A DNA stretch of 64,000 nt from Psychrobacter fulvigenes (GTDB lineage: Bacteria > Pseudomonadota > Gammaproteobacteria > Pseudomonadales > Moraxellaceae), in contig NZ_CAJGZP010000001.1 in NCBI RefSeq assembly GCF_904846155.1, positions 992,001 to 1,056,000 of the forward strand, read 5' to 3'. Of this stretch, positions 26,134-33,243 are shown piece by piece; position 1 is the first letter of the stretch, and each line of letters begins with the position of its first letter. A model generated the notes under the pieces. The model was not told the DNA's origin and did not search any database. It worked only from the letters and a program-made list of their open reading frames with translations. A program made the position numbers and the translations under genes.

Positions 26134-26187
26134 TTAGTGGGCGCGTAGAGCGGCGATCACGGCGATGATTGGAGTTGATTGGGTCAT
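26134..26187 (-). CDS. 17-codon mini-ORF between the two sheath pieces
   Basis: ATG at 26187 preceded by AAAAGGAACCAAA, a better ribosome site than that of the following sheath ORF, encoding MTQSTPIIAVIAALRAH then TAA. Translation may serve re-initiation at the sheath ORF 17 bp downstream, or this may be the residue of a former reading frame. No homology is recognised. Confidence 0.3.
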   Translation of the reverse strand: MTQSTPIIAVIAALRAH

Positions 26188-26206
26188 TTTGGTTCCTTTT
26201 GTTGAC

Positions 26207-27010
26207 TTATACAGATAATGCTTGCCACGCGGCGAATGCACATGAATACACTGTCTCGTCTTTACCAAACATCGCATAAACGAGGTCATTACTACTATTC
26301 TCAGTCACGACAAATTCAACTTTGGTGGGCTGATTACTTATAATTTTGTCAATATTTGGATGTTGGTCGACAGATGCGTTATTATCGATTAACGACCTAG
26401 AGACACCTCGTATGCTTGTATCTCCAAACCGTGCGTTAAAGGCAGTCACTGGATTATGAGCTATAGTATTAAACAAGCGAATACCCCCAAGTGCTCCTAG
26501 GTCTCCAAGATTATCGACATCCAGTAAGTCTGATTCCTGAATCCTAATTGATGATAAAAAATCCAGTATTTCGTCAGATAAAGGCGCGGGAGTGTGGATT
26601 AAATCATTAATATAATCGACCCACTCACCATTGTTAACGCGGTATCTGGCATGAACACTACTGCTATCAAGCTCTTCAGGCGTTTCTAATGTAGCGAGAG
26701 TCGTAGTCGGCGTACATTCTGGCAACACCACGATGCCGTCACCACCGCCCGAACCATCGGACGGCTCACCCTTTCCCACAGTATCAACGCGCACCCCCTG
26801 CGACACACTTAGCGCAGCCGCCATCATACGGCCAGCGTTAGAGTTAGCACCGCTAACAGTATCAGCCGTGGCCGTATCATAGATAGGTGTCGGGGTTGCA
26901 GGTGCTTGCGCGTCACTAGTAATCAGTACGATACTATGGCTTTGATTGGGCAGGCCTGTGCGCTGCGTCTGTGTATTGATTTCGGTATACATACCTGGCG
27001 TACGTTGCAT
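26207..27010 (-). CDS. Sheath N-terminal-like protein with an inserted unknown domain
   Basis: 267 residues. The first 80 (MQRTPGMYTEINTQTQRTGL, PNQSHSIVLITSDAQ, SNAGRMMAAALSVSQGVRVD) look like the start of a phage tail sheath. After a Gly/Ser hinge (SDGSGGGDGIVVLPEC), about 175 residues follow that are not sheath-like and are richer in AT, including HARYRVNNGEWVDYINDLIH. The protein ends TVYSCAFAAWQALSV. It looks like a sheath gene cut after its first domain by another coding segment; the remaining sheath continues in 25320-26117. It could also be a genuine separate tail protein such as a surface-decorating one. Confidence 0.6.
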   Translation of the reverse strand: MQRTPGMYTEINTQTQRTGLPNQSHSIVLITSDAQAPATPTPIYDTATADTVSGANSNAGRMMAAALSVSQGVRVDTVGKGEPSDGSGGGDGIVVLPECTPTTTLATLETPEELDSSSVHARYRVNNGEWVDYINDLIHTPAPLSDEILDFLSSIRIQESDLLDVDNLGDLGALGGIRLFNTIAHNPVTAFNARFGDTSIRGVSRSLIDNNASVDQHPNIDKIISNQPTKVEFVVTENSSNDLVYAMFGKDETVYSCAFAAWQALSV

Positions 27011-27029
27011 GGTGTGTCCTTTTTAAAAA

Positions 27030-27650
27030 TTAAGGTTTTAAATTGATTTGATCAGATACCAGCACACGCGGATCATCGACAGCGTTGCCGGCATCATCAA
27101 AATAGATATAATCCACCTCGACCGTCTCGATATACGGCACATCTGCATCACGGTCAGGGTCGGCTATGGTGGCGCTCGTATGGAAATCATACGCCAGTAC
27201 CGAGACCACTTGATCACGGGTCTTGGAGTTGAACAGCATGGCAACCTCGCCATCTTCCAGCGGGGTGATTGCCAGTCCCATCCGATTACCTTGCAAGGCA
27301 TTCTCGACCAGCTCAAGCAGCTGATAACTACCGATGTTAAGCATCGTACCATCCGCTTTAAATGCGCCTTGACGACTCGTTTCCTCACGGCGGCCAGAGT
27401 TTGCAGCCACCAGTACCGTAAACACATACGGCCGTTCCCTTTTTTTAGCGCCCACCTTTTTCGGCTTGGACGATGATTTAAACGTCACCCAGATAGCAGG
27501 GAATGACGCCACGACCTGCGCAAACTCGTCAGGAGACTCAGCATCAAAGTCGCCCGCGTAGCTTTTGATAGCGCGGACAAACCCGCCACCATGAGCTTGG
27601 TTATACGCGTGTAGCGTGTCCTTGATACCTTGTTCGATGGCTGCGAGCAT
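27030..27650 (-). CDS. Mu gp37-like tail terminator protein (DUF1834)
   Basis: 206 residues. MLAAIEQGIKDTLHAYNQAH, FPAIWVTFKSS, SYQLLELVENALQGNRMGL and VEVDYIYFD follow the DUF1834 pattern. It probably caps the tail before joining the head, judged by position between gp36 and the sheath. The start has an AGGTGACA ribosome site. Confidence 0.82.
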   Translation of the reverse strand: MLAAIEQGIKDTLHAYNQAHGGGFVRAIKSYAGDFDAESPDEFAQVVASFPAIWVTFKSSSKPKKVGAKKRERPYVFTVLVAANSGRREETSRQGAFKADGTMLNIGSYQLLELVENALQGNRMGLAITPLEDGEVAMLFNSKTRDQVVSVLAYDFHTSATIADPDRDADVPYIETVEVDYIYFDDAGNAVDDPRVLVSDQINLKP

Positions 27651-27682
27651 GTTGTCACCTTTTACTTAATTCCGTAGCTATT

Positions 27683-27707
27683 CGTAGGCTGTGGCTTTAG
27701 CCCAGCA
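27683..27707. repeat. Copy of the palindromic repeat, upstream of the DUF1834 gene
   Basis: CGTAGGCTGTGGCTTTAGCC followed by CAGCA, an imperfect copy of the family, in the 63-bp gap between gp36 and gp37 homologues. Confidence 0.7.
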
Positions 27708-27713
27708 CAAAGG

Positions 27714-28145
27714 CTAATACTGACTATTGCCAAACACACTAGGGCGACCATTAGTCATCTGCGCCAGATTGATACTGGGCTGCACATTGGTTTCAGCCGT
27801 ACCTGCACCGATACCGATCTTACCTTCGTTGACCATCTTTAGATTTTTGACCGCCAACTCATAGCGCTTTTCATCACGCTCAGAGACCCGCGCATTGCCC
27901 AGCGCCACATGATAGCGAGCGACATCACAGGCCATCATCTGTACAAAGGGCGATGACAGCACAGTCGGCACGTGCAGCTGCTTAGACAGATACGCATCGA
28001 CCTCAGCATTAGCAGAGCTAATAGCCGCTTGCAGCTTGCTGATATTAATCTCGCCCGTGTACGGCACTTCAGTATCGGTAATCTCTACCAAATCCTCATT
28101 GCCAAAGCGCGTAATCATCGCTTCTATCGTTGCATAACTGCCCAT
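27714..28145 (-). CDS. Mu gp36-like head-tail protein (DUF1320)
   Basis: 143 residues. MGSYATIEAMITRFGNEDLV and SSANAEVDAYLSKQLHVPTV with MACDVARYHVALG are characteristic of DUF1320, the Mu gp36 family. It is probably a head completion or adaptor protein located between the major head and tail genes. Confidence 0.85.
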   Translation of the reverse strand: MGSYATIEAMITRFGNEDLVEITDTEVPYTGEINISKLQAAISSANAEVDAYLSKQLHVPTVLSSPFVQMMACDVARYHVALGNARVSERDEKRYELAVKNLKMVNEGKIGIGAGTAETNVQPSINLAQMTNGRPSVFGNSQY

Positions 28146-28223
28146 GTGTCACCTATGTTTAGAATTGTGCTGCTAAATTGATTATCTAACGCCAGCGTTT
28201 ATGCATAGCGTTAGCGTGCTAGC

Positions 28224-29132
28224 TTATGCGTAGCCTTTTAGCATCAACTGCCAAAATCCATAACCTGCACCATAGCGAGCTTCCGCGCCAAACTTATAGG
28301 TCGCACGCATAAACACATCAGGCGCATTCAGGTCAGTTTGCGAGACAAACACAGGCTTTTTGCGCTCTTGCAAGATAAGCGCTTTGACGGGCATAGACGT
28401 ATCTTGCAAGTACCAAGTACCCGCTGTTAGGTCATCAATGACCAATAACTCTGCGGTGTTCTTATAGATATTCTGATCGCCGTCTTCTAACTTATCAGCG
28501 GTCAATAGCGTACGTGCGGTATCTTCGAGGTCTGGGCCGACAATCAGCATATTAGGCTTAACTTTGAGGTTACGGCCCTCGTAGTCGGTCAATGCCCGCA
28601 TTTTAGTACGACCGACACCATAGCTTGCTTTGGCATCGGCAAGCGTGGCAGCAGACAGCGCTTTGTTGTGTACGTTACTCATGGTTTTCTCTTCACCATT
28701 CACTGTGACAGGATGAGTACTTGAAAAAAACGGCTTGCCGTCATAGCACAGCTCGGTTTGACCGTTATTGATCAGCTCAGCGACTAGCTCATCAGGCAGC
28801 TGCTTAGCTGACCAGCCTGCTTGCTGACTCATGTTGTTGTACTGACCGATATTGTCATCTTCAATATCATTGCGCTTCACTTCGACAGTGACTTCAAAAT
28901 CATCATTGACGATACTATAGCCTTGCTTAGAGAGCTTGTTGATGACTTTATCGCCGATCCACTTGCGCATTCGCGGCATGTTTTGTAGCCAGGCATACGT
29001 CTCTTGCGAGTTTGAGCTTGGCACCACCATAGCGACTTTGGTATAGAAACTTTCTGTTTTATCAAACGTATCGTTATAGACCTTTTTTAGACCAGCAGCG
29101 ATAGCGTTAAGAGTTGCGGCAGTTACTTTCAT
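28224..29132 (-). CDS. Major capsid protein (Mu gpT-like)
   Basis: 302 residues, standard size for gpT. Visible are KVYNDTFDKTESFYTKVAMV, NMPRMRKWIGDKVINKLSKQ, KPFFSSTHPVTVNGEE, KPNMLIVGPDLEDTARTLL and TWYLQDTSMPVKALILQERK, ending in GYGFWQLMLKG. It forms the icosahedral shell, cleaved and assembled with the upstream protease/scaffold. Confidence 0.93.
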   Translation of the reverse strand: MKVTAATLNAIAAGLKKVYNDTFDKTESFYTKVAMVVPSSNSQETYAWLQNMPRMRKWIGDKVINKLSKQGYSIVNDDFEVTVEVKRNDIEDDNIGQYNNMSQQAGWSAKQLPDELVAELINNGQTELCYDGKPFFSSTHPVTVNGEEKTMSNVHNKALSAATLADAKASYGVGRTKMRALTDYEGRNLKVKPNMLIVGPDLEDTARTLLTADKLEDGDQNIYKNTAELLVIDDLTAGTWYLQDTSMPVKALILQERKKPVFVSQTDLNAPDVFMRATYKFGAEARYGAGYGFWQLMLKGYA

Positions 29133-29166
29133 GTTATGTCCTTGATTTTTAATTTAGAGTTAAGCC

Positions 29167-29240
29167 GTAGGCTGGGCTTTTAGTTTGTAGGGTGGGTTAG
29201 CGTAACCCGCCTTTTAGTTTTGTAGGCTTTTAGCCCAGCA
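29167..29240. repeat. Composite palindromic repeat: one repeat nested in another
   Basis: GTAGGCTGGGCTTTTAG (29167-29183) and GTAGGCTTTTAGCCCAGCA (29222-29240) are the two halves of one palindrome, interrupted by a different palindrome, GTAGGGTGGGTTAGCGTAAC followed by CCGCC (29187-29211). It lies between the capsid gene and the upstream head gene. Confidence 0.7.
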
Positions 29241-29250
29241 TGCCATGTGT

Positions 29251-29682
29251 TTACAGCTCATTACCCAGCATACCGAGTGGCGCACCGCCAACCTCAACCC
29301 AGACCTGACCGTTATAGTCGACACCCATCAGCACCCCGACACCCAGAGCAGCAGCATCACCAGTGGTAAACTTGCCGACCGTGTTTTGTGCTCTCAGCAC
29401 CACAGGCGAGCCGATATCAGCGGCCGTCACTGGCGTACTGGCATCATTGGCGAGCAAAAACTGACGATTACGAGTGACTATCACAGCATTATTAGGCGCA
29501 GGCAGCTCAGGGCTGACGCTCAGCTCAGCACGTCCCATCAGATTTTTGGCGCCAGCATCGGTAGCAGGTACAGCATTGCCGTCAGCATCGACAGCGACCA
29601 GCTCGCCTTCAGCGATAGTGACGCCAGCAGCGATAGTTAAGGGGATGGCGATACCATCGCGGTAAGGAGTATTTATTAGCAT
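29251..29682 (-). CDS. Capsid decoration/cement-like head protein
   Basis: 143 residues, beta-rich: DGIAIPLTIAAGVTIAEGEL, VAVDADGNAVPATDAGAKNL, GVLMGVDYNGQVWVEVGG. This pattern and the place before the major capsid gene resemble DUF2190-type decoration proteins that stabilise phage heads. Assignment is by pattern and position. A strong ribosome site (AAAGGATAAACCC) precedes the ATG. Confidence 0.7.
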   Translation of the reverse strand: MLINTPYRDGIAIPLTIAAGVTIAEGELVAVDADGNAVPATDAGAKNLMGRAELSVSPELPAPNNAVIVTRNRQFLLANDASTPVTAADIGSPVVLRAQNTVGKFTTGDAAALGVGVLMGVDYNGQVWVEVGGAPLGMLGNEL

Positions 29683-29720
29683 GGGTTTATCCTTTTGTTT
29701 ATAAGCAGTAAGTTATGACT

Positions 29721-29766
29721 GTAGGCTATGGCTTTAGTTGTCGTAGGCTGGGCATTTTGCCCAGCA
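29721..29766. repeat. Two copies of the palindromic repeat (one half, one full)
   Basis: GTAGGCTATGGCTTTAG (29721-29737), then the full CGTAGGCTGGGCATTTTGCC with CAGCA (29742-29766), in the gap between the protease and decoration genes. Confidence 0.75.
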
Positions 29767-29783
29767 TTAATATAGGTAAACAG

Positions 29784-30971
29784 TTAAGCGTTAAGCTGTG
29801 CGATCATATCCGCCTCAGATAACCCCATTGCCGTCGCTACCTCTTGTTGCTCAGCGGATAGGGCAGTGATTTTGTCGCCAGCCACAGGGTCAGGCTTACC
29901 AGCGGTTTGCTTAGCGTTTAATGCCGCGATGACGGGTGCATTATCCAGATACGTCTTAAATCCAGCAGGATCTTGTTTAGCATAGGACTTTGCCCACGCT
30001 TCTTGTGCAGGCAACAGGCGACCGTCGGACAGGGCAGCGGTTAGCAGCTCAGCAGTAGGGTCGATTTGATTCCCTTGCAATGTGGTGATTTGTGCATTGA
30101 GCGCCGCGACCGTTTGCGTCATCGTCTCGACTGGCACGTACTTAGCAGGGTCAGGCGTAGCATTATTAGCATCAACAGTGGTAAAGACGCTAGACAATGC
30201 CGCTAGTGGCTTATCAGCATCAATAGGGGCATTGGCGTCAGTAGCTTTAGTCTTAAACTCATCAACTTGCGCTGTGAGTGCAACTAATGCCTCGTCTTCG
30301 GTGGTGGTCTCTTTAAGACCAAGTGCGGCGATGACATAAGCAAGTAAAGGCTTCATAGAGTTGTCCTGTGCGATTTGATTGGTTGTAGATTCGGTTGCAT
30401 AACGAGCTGACAGTGCCGTCAGCTCATCGAGCGTCAATAGGGCGGGCTGATTAGTGATAGCGACATTCATCACATCTGTGACATTGCCATCCGTGTCATA
30501 CGCGATGACAGGCGACTTATAGCGGTATTCACGCTCCGCGATAGACTTCGTGCCCTTGGGCGTCCAGCTTGGCGCTTTATTACAGAGACCCAAGCCAGCC
30601 ACATACTCCCACTGACCAGCCGCCAGCCAACCAGCCGCAGGTGCTGGTTGACCGTTACGCTCTTTTGATAGAGTTTGGTGCTCATAGTCGATGACCATAT
30701 CTAGCGGACGGGCGTTCAAACGACTAGCAAGCGAGTAGCCAGTACTGGCGTCCAGCTTCCAGCTATCACACTCCGTCGGACGCCCAGAGCCATCACCTGA
30801 GCGCGTTTCACCTTCAGGAAACACCAAAAAGTAGCCATCAGGCGTTTTGGGGTTACTGACAATCTCAAGCGACAGCGCCGCGATATGCGACTGCGCGGTA
30901 GCGACAGCACTTAATGCAGCGGTATAGATACGCGCGTCGCCTTTGTGTGGTTTGTTTTTGACTGTGCTCAT
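29784..30971 (-). CDS. Head maturation protease and scaffold (Mu gpI-like)
   Basis: 395 residues. The N-terminal half is the protease: YFLVFPEGETRSGDGSGRP, DMVIDYEHQTLSKERNGQPA, AAGWLAAGQWEYVAGLGLC and EREYRYKSPVIAYDTDG. The His in DYEHQ and a Ser such as YKSPV are likely catalytic. The C-terminal half is Ala/Thr/Asp-rich helix, serving as scaffold, ending KITALSAEQQEVATAMGLSE. It is first gene after a late-promoter-like module and terminator, as in Mu where a C-dependent promoter precedes I. Confidence 0.9.
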   Translation of the reverse strand: MSTVKNKPHKGDARIYTAALSAVATAQSHIAALSLEIVSNPKTPDGYFLVFPEGETRSGDGSGRPTECDSWKLDASTGYSLASRLNARPLDMVIDYEHQTLSKERNGQPAPAAGWLAAGQWEYVAGLGLCNKAPSWTPKGTKSIAEREYRYKSPVIAYDTDGNVTDVMNVAITNQPALLTLDELTALSARYATESTTNQIAQDNSMKPLLAYVIAALGLKETTTEDEALVALTAQVDEFKTKATDANAPIDADKPLAALSSVFTTVDANNATPDPAKYVPVETMTQTVAALNAQITTLQGNQIDPTAELLTAALSDGRLLPAQEAWAKSYAKQDPAGFKTYLDNAPVIAALNAKQTAGKPDPVAGDKITALSAEQQEVATAMGLSEADMIAQLNA

Positions 30972-31046
30972 AGCAACTCTTATCGGTTTTGATTTGTCTT
31001 AGATGACATCTGGGTTTATGATAGGGATTCACGTCATCATCAAAGC

Positions 31047-31100
31047 CTCATAATCGCAAATCTCGCAAGCCTGACGCACGGGACACAATTCCGAGTTACT
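31047..31100 (-). promoter_or_regulatory. Late promoter-like module upstream of the protease gene
   Basis: The 50 bp 31051-31100 align without gaps to 39131-39180 upstream of the lysozyme gene. Conserved blocks on the plus strand are ATCGCAAA (31053-31060), CGCACGGG (31075-31082) and ATTCCGA (31088-31094), separated by variable sequence of equal length. In Mu, activator-C-dependent promoters precede lys and I, the same two genes. This is therefore probably the Mor/C-activated late promoter P-I. No experimental support. Confidence 0.6.
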
Positions 31101-31122
31101 CCCCTTAATTTCAGACAGGCAC

Positions 31123-31148
31123 AAAAAACGCCCATTTAAGGGCGTTTA
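31123..31148 (-). terminator. Rho-independent terminator between gpG and protease genes
   Basis: On the minus strand, AAACGCCC / GGGCGTTT form the stem (31127-31147) followed by TTTTTTG. It ends transcripts arriving from the packaging and portal genes just before the second late promoter module. Confidence 0.8.
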
Positions 31149-31247
31149 ATAATTAAGTGGTGCAATGACCACGTTTTAAGATTTGCGTTCAATCTGGCTC
31201 ACTCTAAATGGGGTCTAACGCTATGCAACAGGTATAGATGCAGTGCA

Positions 31248-31730
31248 TTATCTAAAGCTACGCTGTAGATAAGTCATTGTTACCTGATGTAGTCCCTCTA
31301 CTGCCTCATTTTGTAGATTGCCGTCTTTATCGATTGGTAAATAGGGACGCGCGGGTATTTTGACTTTACGGTTTTTACCTGCCATGCCGCCAAAGTGTTG
31401 TATCCTAGCGTACGCGCCAGACTGATTACCACCGCCTGCACTGATGGTGGCGCTATTCATATCACTAAAAGTCTGAATGCTGTCATATAGCGAGTTTGAG
31501 CGTCTGAGCAGCCCAGCCGTGCTGATACCAAGCCGCTCATAGCTTTTGATCGTAGACGCTGCTAGAGGCTTCCACTTAGGACGGCCTTGCGCACGGAAGT
31601 TCTGCTGGGTCTGACTGAGCATCTGCGCACGGATGAGTCGCATTAGCGGCGCGGTATTACTCGTTTGCCTTGCTGCTAGATTTAAGACACGCTGCAAGTC
31701 ATCAGTGATTAAAATAGTAGACACGGTCAT
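31248..31730 (-). CDS. Virion morphogenesis / tail completion protein (Mu gpG-like)
   Basis: 160 residues. SQTQQNFRAQGRPKWKPLAA, STIKSYERLGISTAGLLRRS and YARIQHFGGMAGKNRKVKIP with ARPYLPI are the signature of the phage virion morphogenesis family (gpG of Mu). It is involved in late head or tail joining. It is the last gene before a terminator. Confidence 0.88.
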   Translation of the reverse strand: MTVSTILITDDLQRVLNLAARQTSNTAPLMRLIRAQMLSQTQQNFRAQGRPKWKPLAASTIKSYERLGISTAGLLRRSNSLYDSIQTFSDMNSATISAGGGNQSGAYARIQHFGGMAGKNRKVKIPARPYLPIDKDGNLQNEAVEGLHQVTMTYLQRSFR

Positions 31731-31799
31731 ACAAGAGACTCACTTCTAATAAAAAAGGGAAATTGCAATATCAGCGCAGCGCTTGTACAATCGGATCAA

Positions 31800-31896
31800 G
31801 CATTGGTACTCATAATGGTACGAGGACGGTTGCATTGATGTCTATTAAGTACAAACATCAAGCCGTGTGTAGTGGGTTCGATTCCCACCCAATGCC
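31800..31896 (+). ncRNA. tRNA-like element with an enlarged middle arm
   Basis: Acceptor GCATTGG (31800-31806) pairs perfectly with CCAATGC (31889-31895). A D-arm follows as CTC-ATAATGGTAC-GAG, including the invariant GG of the D-loop. A perfect T-arm GTGGG-TTCGATT-CCCAC (31872-31888) carries the canonical TTCGATT loop. Between them, instead of a 17-nt anticodon arm, lie 41 nt (31826-31866) closing with ACGG/CCGT and an inner TGATGT/ACATCA stem. It is antisense to the phage genes and abuts the stop codon of the gpF homologue. It could be a degenerate or intron-bearing tRNA, or a tRNA mimic. No anticodon can be assigned. Confidence 0.6.
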
Positions 31897-33243
31897 CTAT
31901 TTTTTGCTACTATTGACAGTAGCTATCCAAGTGTAATTACTGCCTTTCTCCAGATTACTAGCTGTATCTAGCGTTATCGTGCGTATCACATTACCGATAT
32001 AATTTTGCTTAGCGTCAACCACGTCACGGCCTTTGATGCGCTCATTCAATTTTATGATGAGCTTGTAACTGATATCTGCTGTATCAAACACCAGCACAGG
32101 GGCGTGGGTTATATTATCCCAATACAAGTCATGCTTAGCCGTCAGGTTGCGCGCGATATTCTCCACCCACTCAGGGTCATGCCGCTTATGAGCACGATCA
32201 AGGTGCTGCAAGCTCACACGATCATGCAAGGTGACTACCGCGCTCTCAAGCTCAAGCCCCTTTTGCTCTGCCAGCGTTTGCACAAACTCAGGACGTATCG
32301 CACCCACATGACGAAACTCACCACGTGGGCGTGTTGGATCGACACTTGCGACCCACTTTTTAACATCCTCATTGAACCTACCCAGCACCGACTCCCGTGC
32401 CAGTACCGCTTGCATACTGTTAGCGCCCAGCATCGGCGGCACTTGCGCGGCTTTGTCTAGCATCGGCTGCATCGGCAGCGTATCGCCTGCATGTATCCAG
32501 CCAGGGTCGGTACGATAGACGGGCATATTAGGCAAGCGCATGACATTGACGGGTGCCGTATATGAGCCATTGCTGCCTTGGATAATCATCTGCTCAGTTG
32601 ACACATACTCACTGATATCCTCATGTGTCGTATAGCCGTCCTGTGCGCCATACTCTCCCGCTTGCTCAGATGTCAGTAGTATCTCATCACAGCGGCAGCC
32701 CCATGACTTGCGAGGTTTTATCGACTGATAGTAAGGGTCAGAACGCTTAAAGATCTGACCATCTAGCGCTTGATGACTGGGTCGTACTCGATTGTCACCA
32801 CGTGACATCCACATGGCATACGGGTAGATATCATAGTCACCATGATGCTCACGTGCCTTGTGATACGCTTGATTGACGTTAGTATCATAGATAGTCTTAA
32901 GCCTGTGGTCACTGCCCAGTTGTACCGACTTAACGCTACCATCAGGCATGATTTGCTCTTGACGTCCCCACCAGCCTTTTTCCTTCAGGTACGGCTCGAT
33001 AGACGCTTGCCACTCCTCAAACGACAAGCTTTTATCCATCGCATCGATGAGCGACTGCTGTACCTTGGCATTCATATCCATATCCGTCATCTTAGCAATG
33101 ACAAACGCATGATCATGTGCACGGCCTTGTACTTGTAAGTAATCGATTTGTGCAGTCGGCTTTTTGTCTTGCAGATACTTGATAGCCTCATCAGGACGAC
33201 GACCAAACAACCCTTCTAGCGTGACAGCGTTAGACTTAGCCAT
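31897..33243 (-). CDS. Head morphogenesis protein (Mu gpF/gp30-like) with C-terminal nuclease-like domain
   Basis: 448 residues. The SPP1-gp7/Mu-F type minor head region includes YDTNVNQAYHKAREHHGDYD, MSRGDNRVRPSHQALDGQIF and SWGCRCDEILLTS (the Cys-Arg-Cys pattern). The final 120 residues (LQHLDRAHKRHDPEWVENIA, AKHDLYWDNITHAPVLVFDT, YIGNVIRTITLDTASNL) look like the barnase/EndoU/RelE-type domains often fused to this protein. The conserved His pair could be catalytic, but I cannot confirm activity. It probably enters the cell with the DNA. It overlaps the portal gene junction directly. Confidence 0.82.
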   Translation of the reverse strand: MAKSNAVTLEGLFGRRPDEAIKYLQDKKPTAQIDYLQVQGRAHDHAFVIAKMTDMDMNAKVQQSLIDAMDKSLSFEEWQASIEPYLKEKGWWGRQEQIMPDGSVKSVQLGSDHRLKTIYDTNVNQAYHKAREHHGDYDIYPYAMWMSRGDNRVRPSHQALDGQIFKRSDPYYQSIKPRKSWGCRCDEILLTSEQAGEYGAQDGYTTHEDISEYVSTEQMIIQGSNGSYTAPVNVMRLPNMPVYRTDPGWIHAGDTLPMQPMLDKAAQVPPMLGANSMQAVLARESVLGRFNEDVKKWVASVDPTRPRGEFRHVGAIRPEFVQTLAEQKGLELESAVVTLHDRVSLQHLDRAHKRHDPEWVENIARNLTAKHDLYWDNITHAPVLVFDTADISYKLIIKLNERIKGRDVVDAKQNYIGNVIRTITLDTASNLEKGSNYTWIATVNSSKK

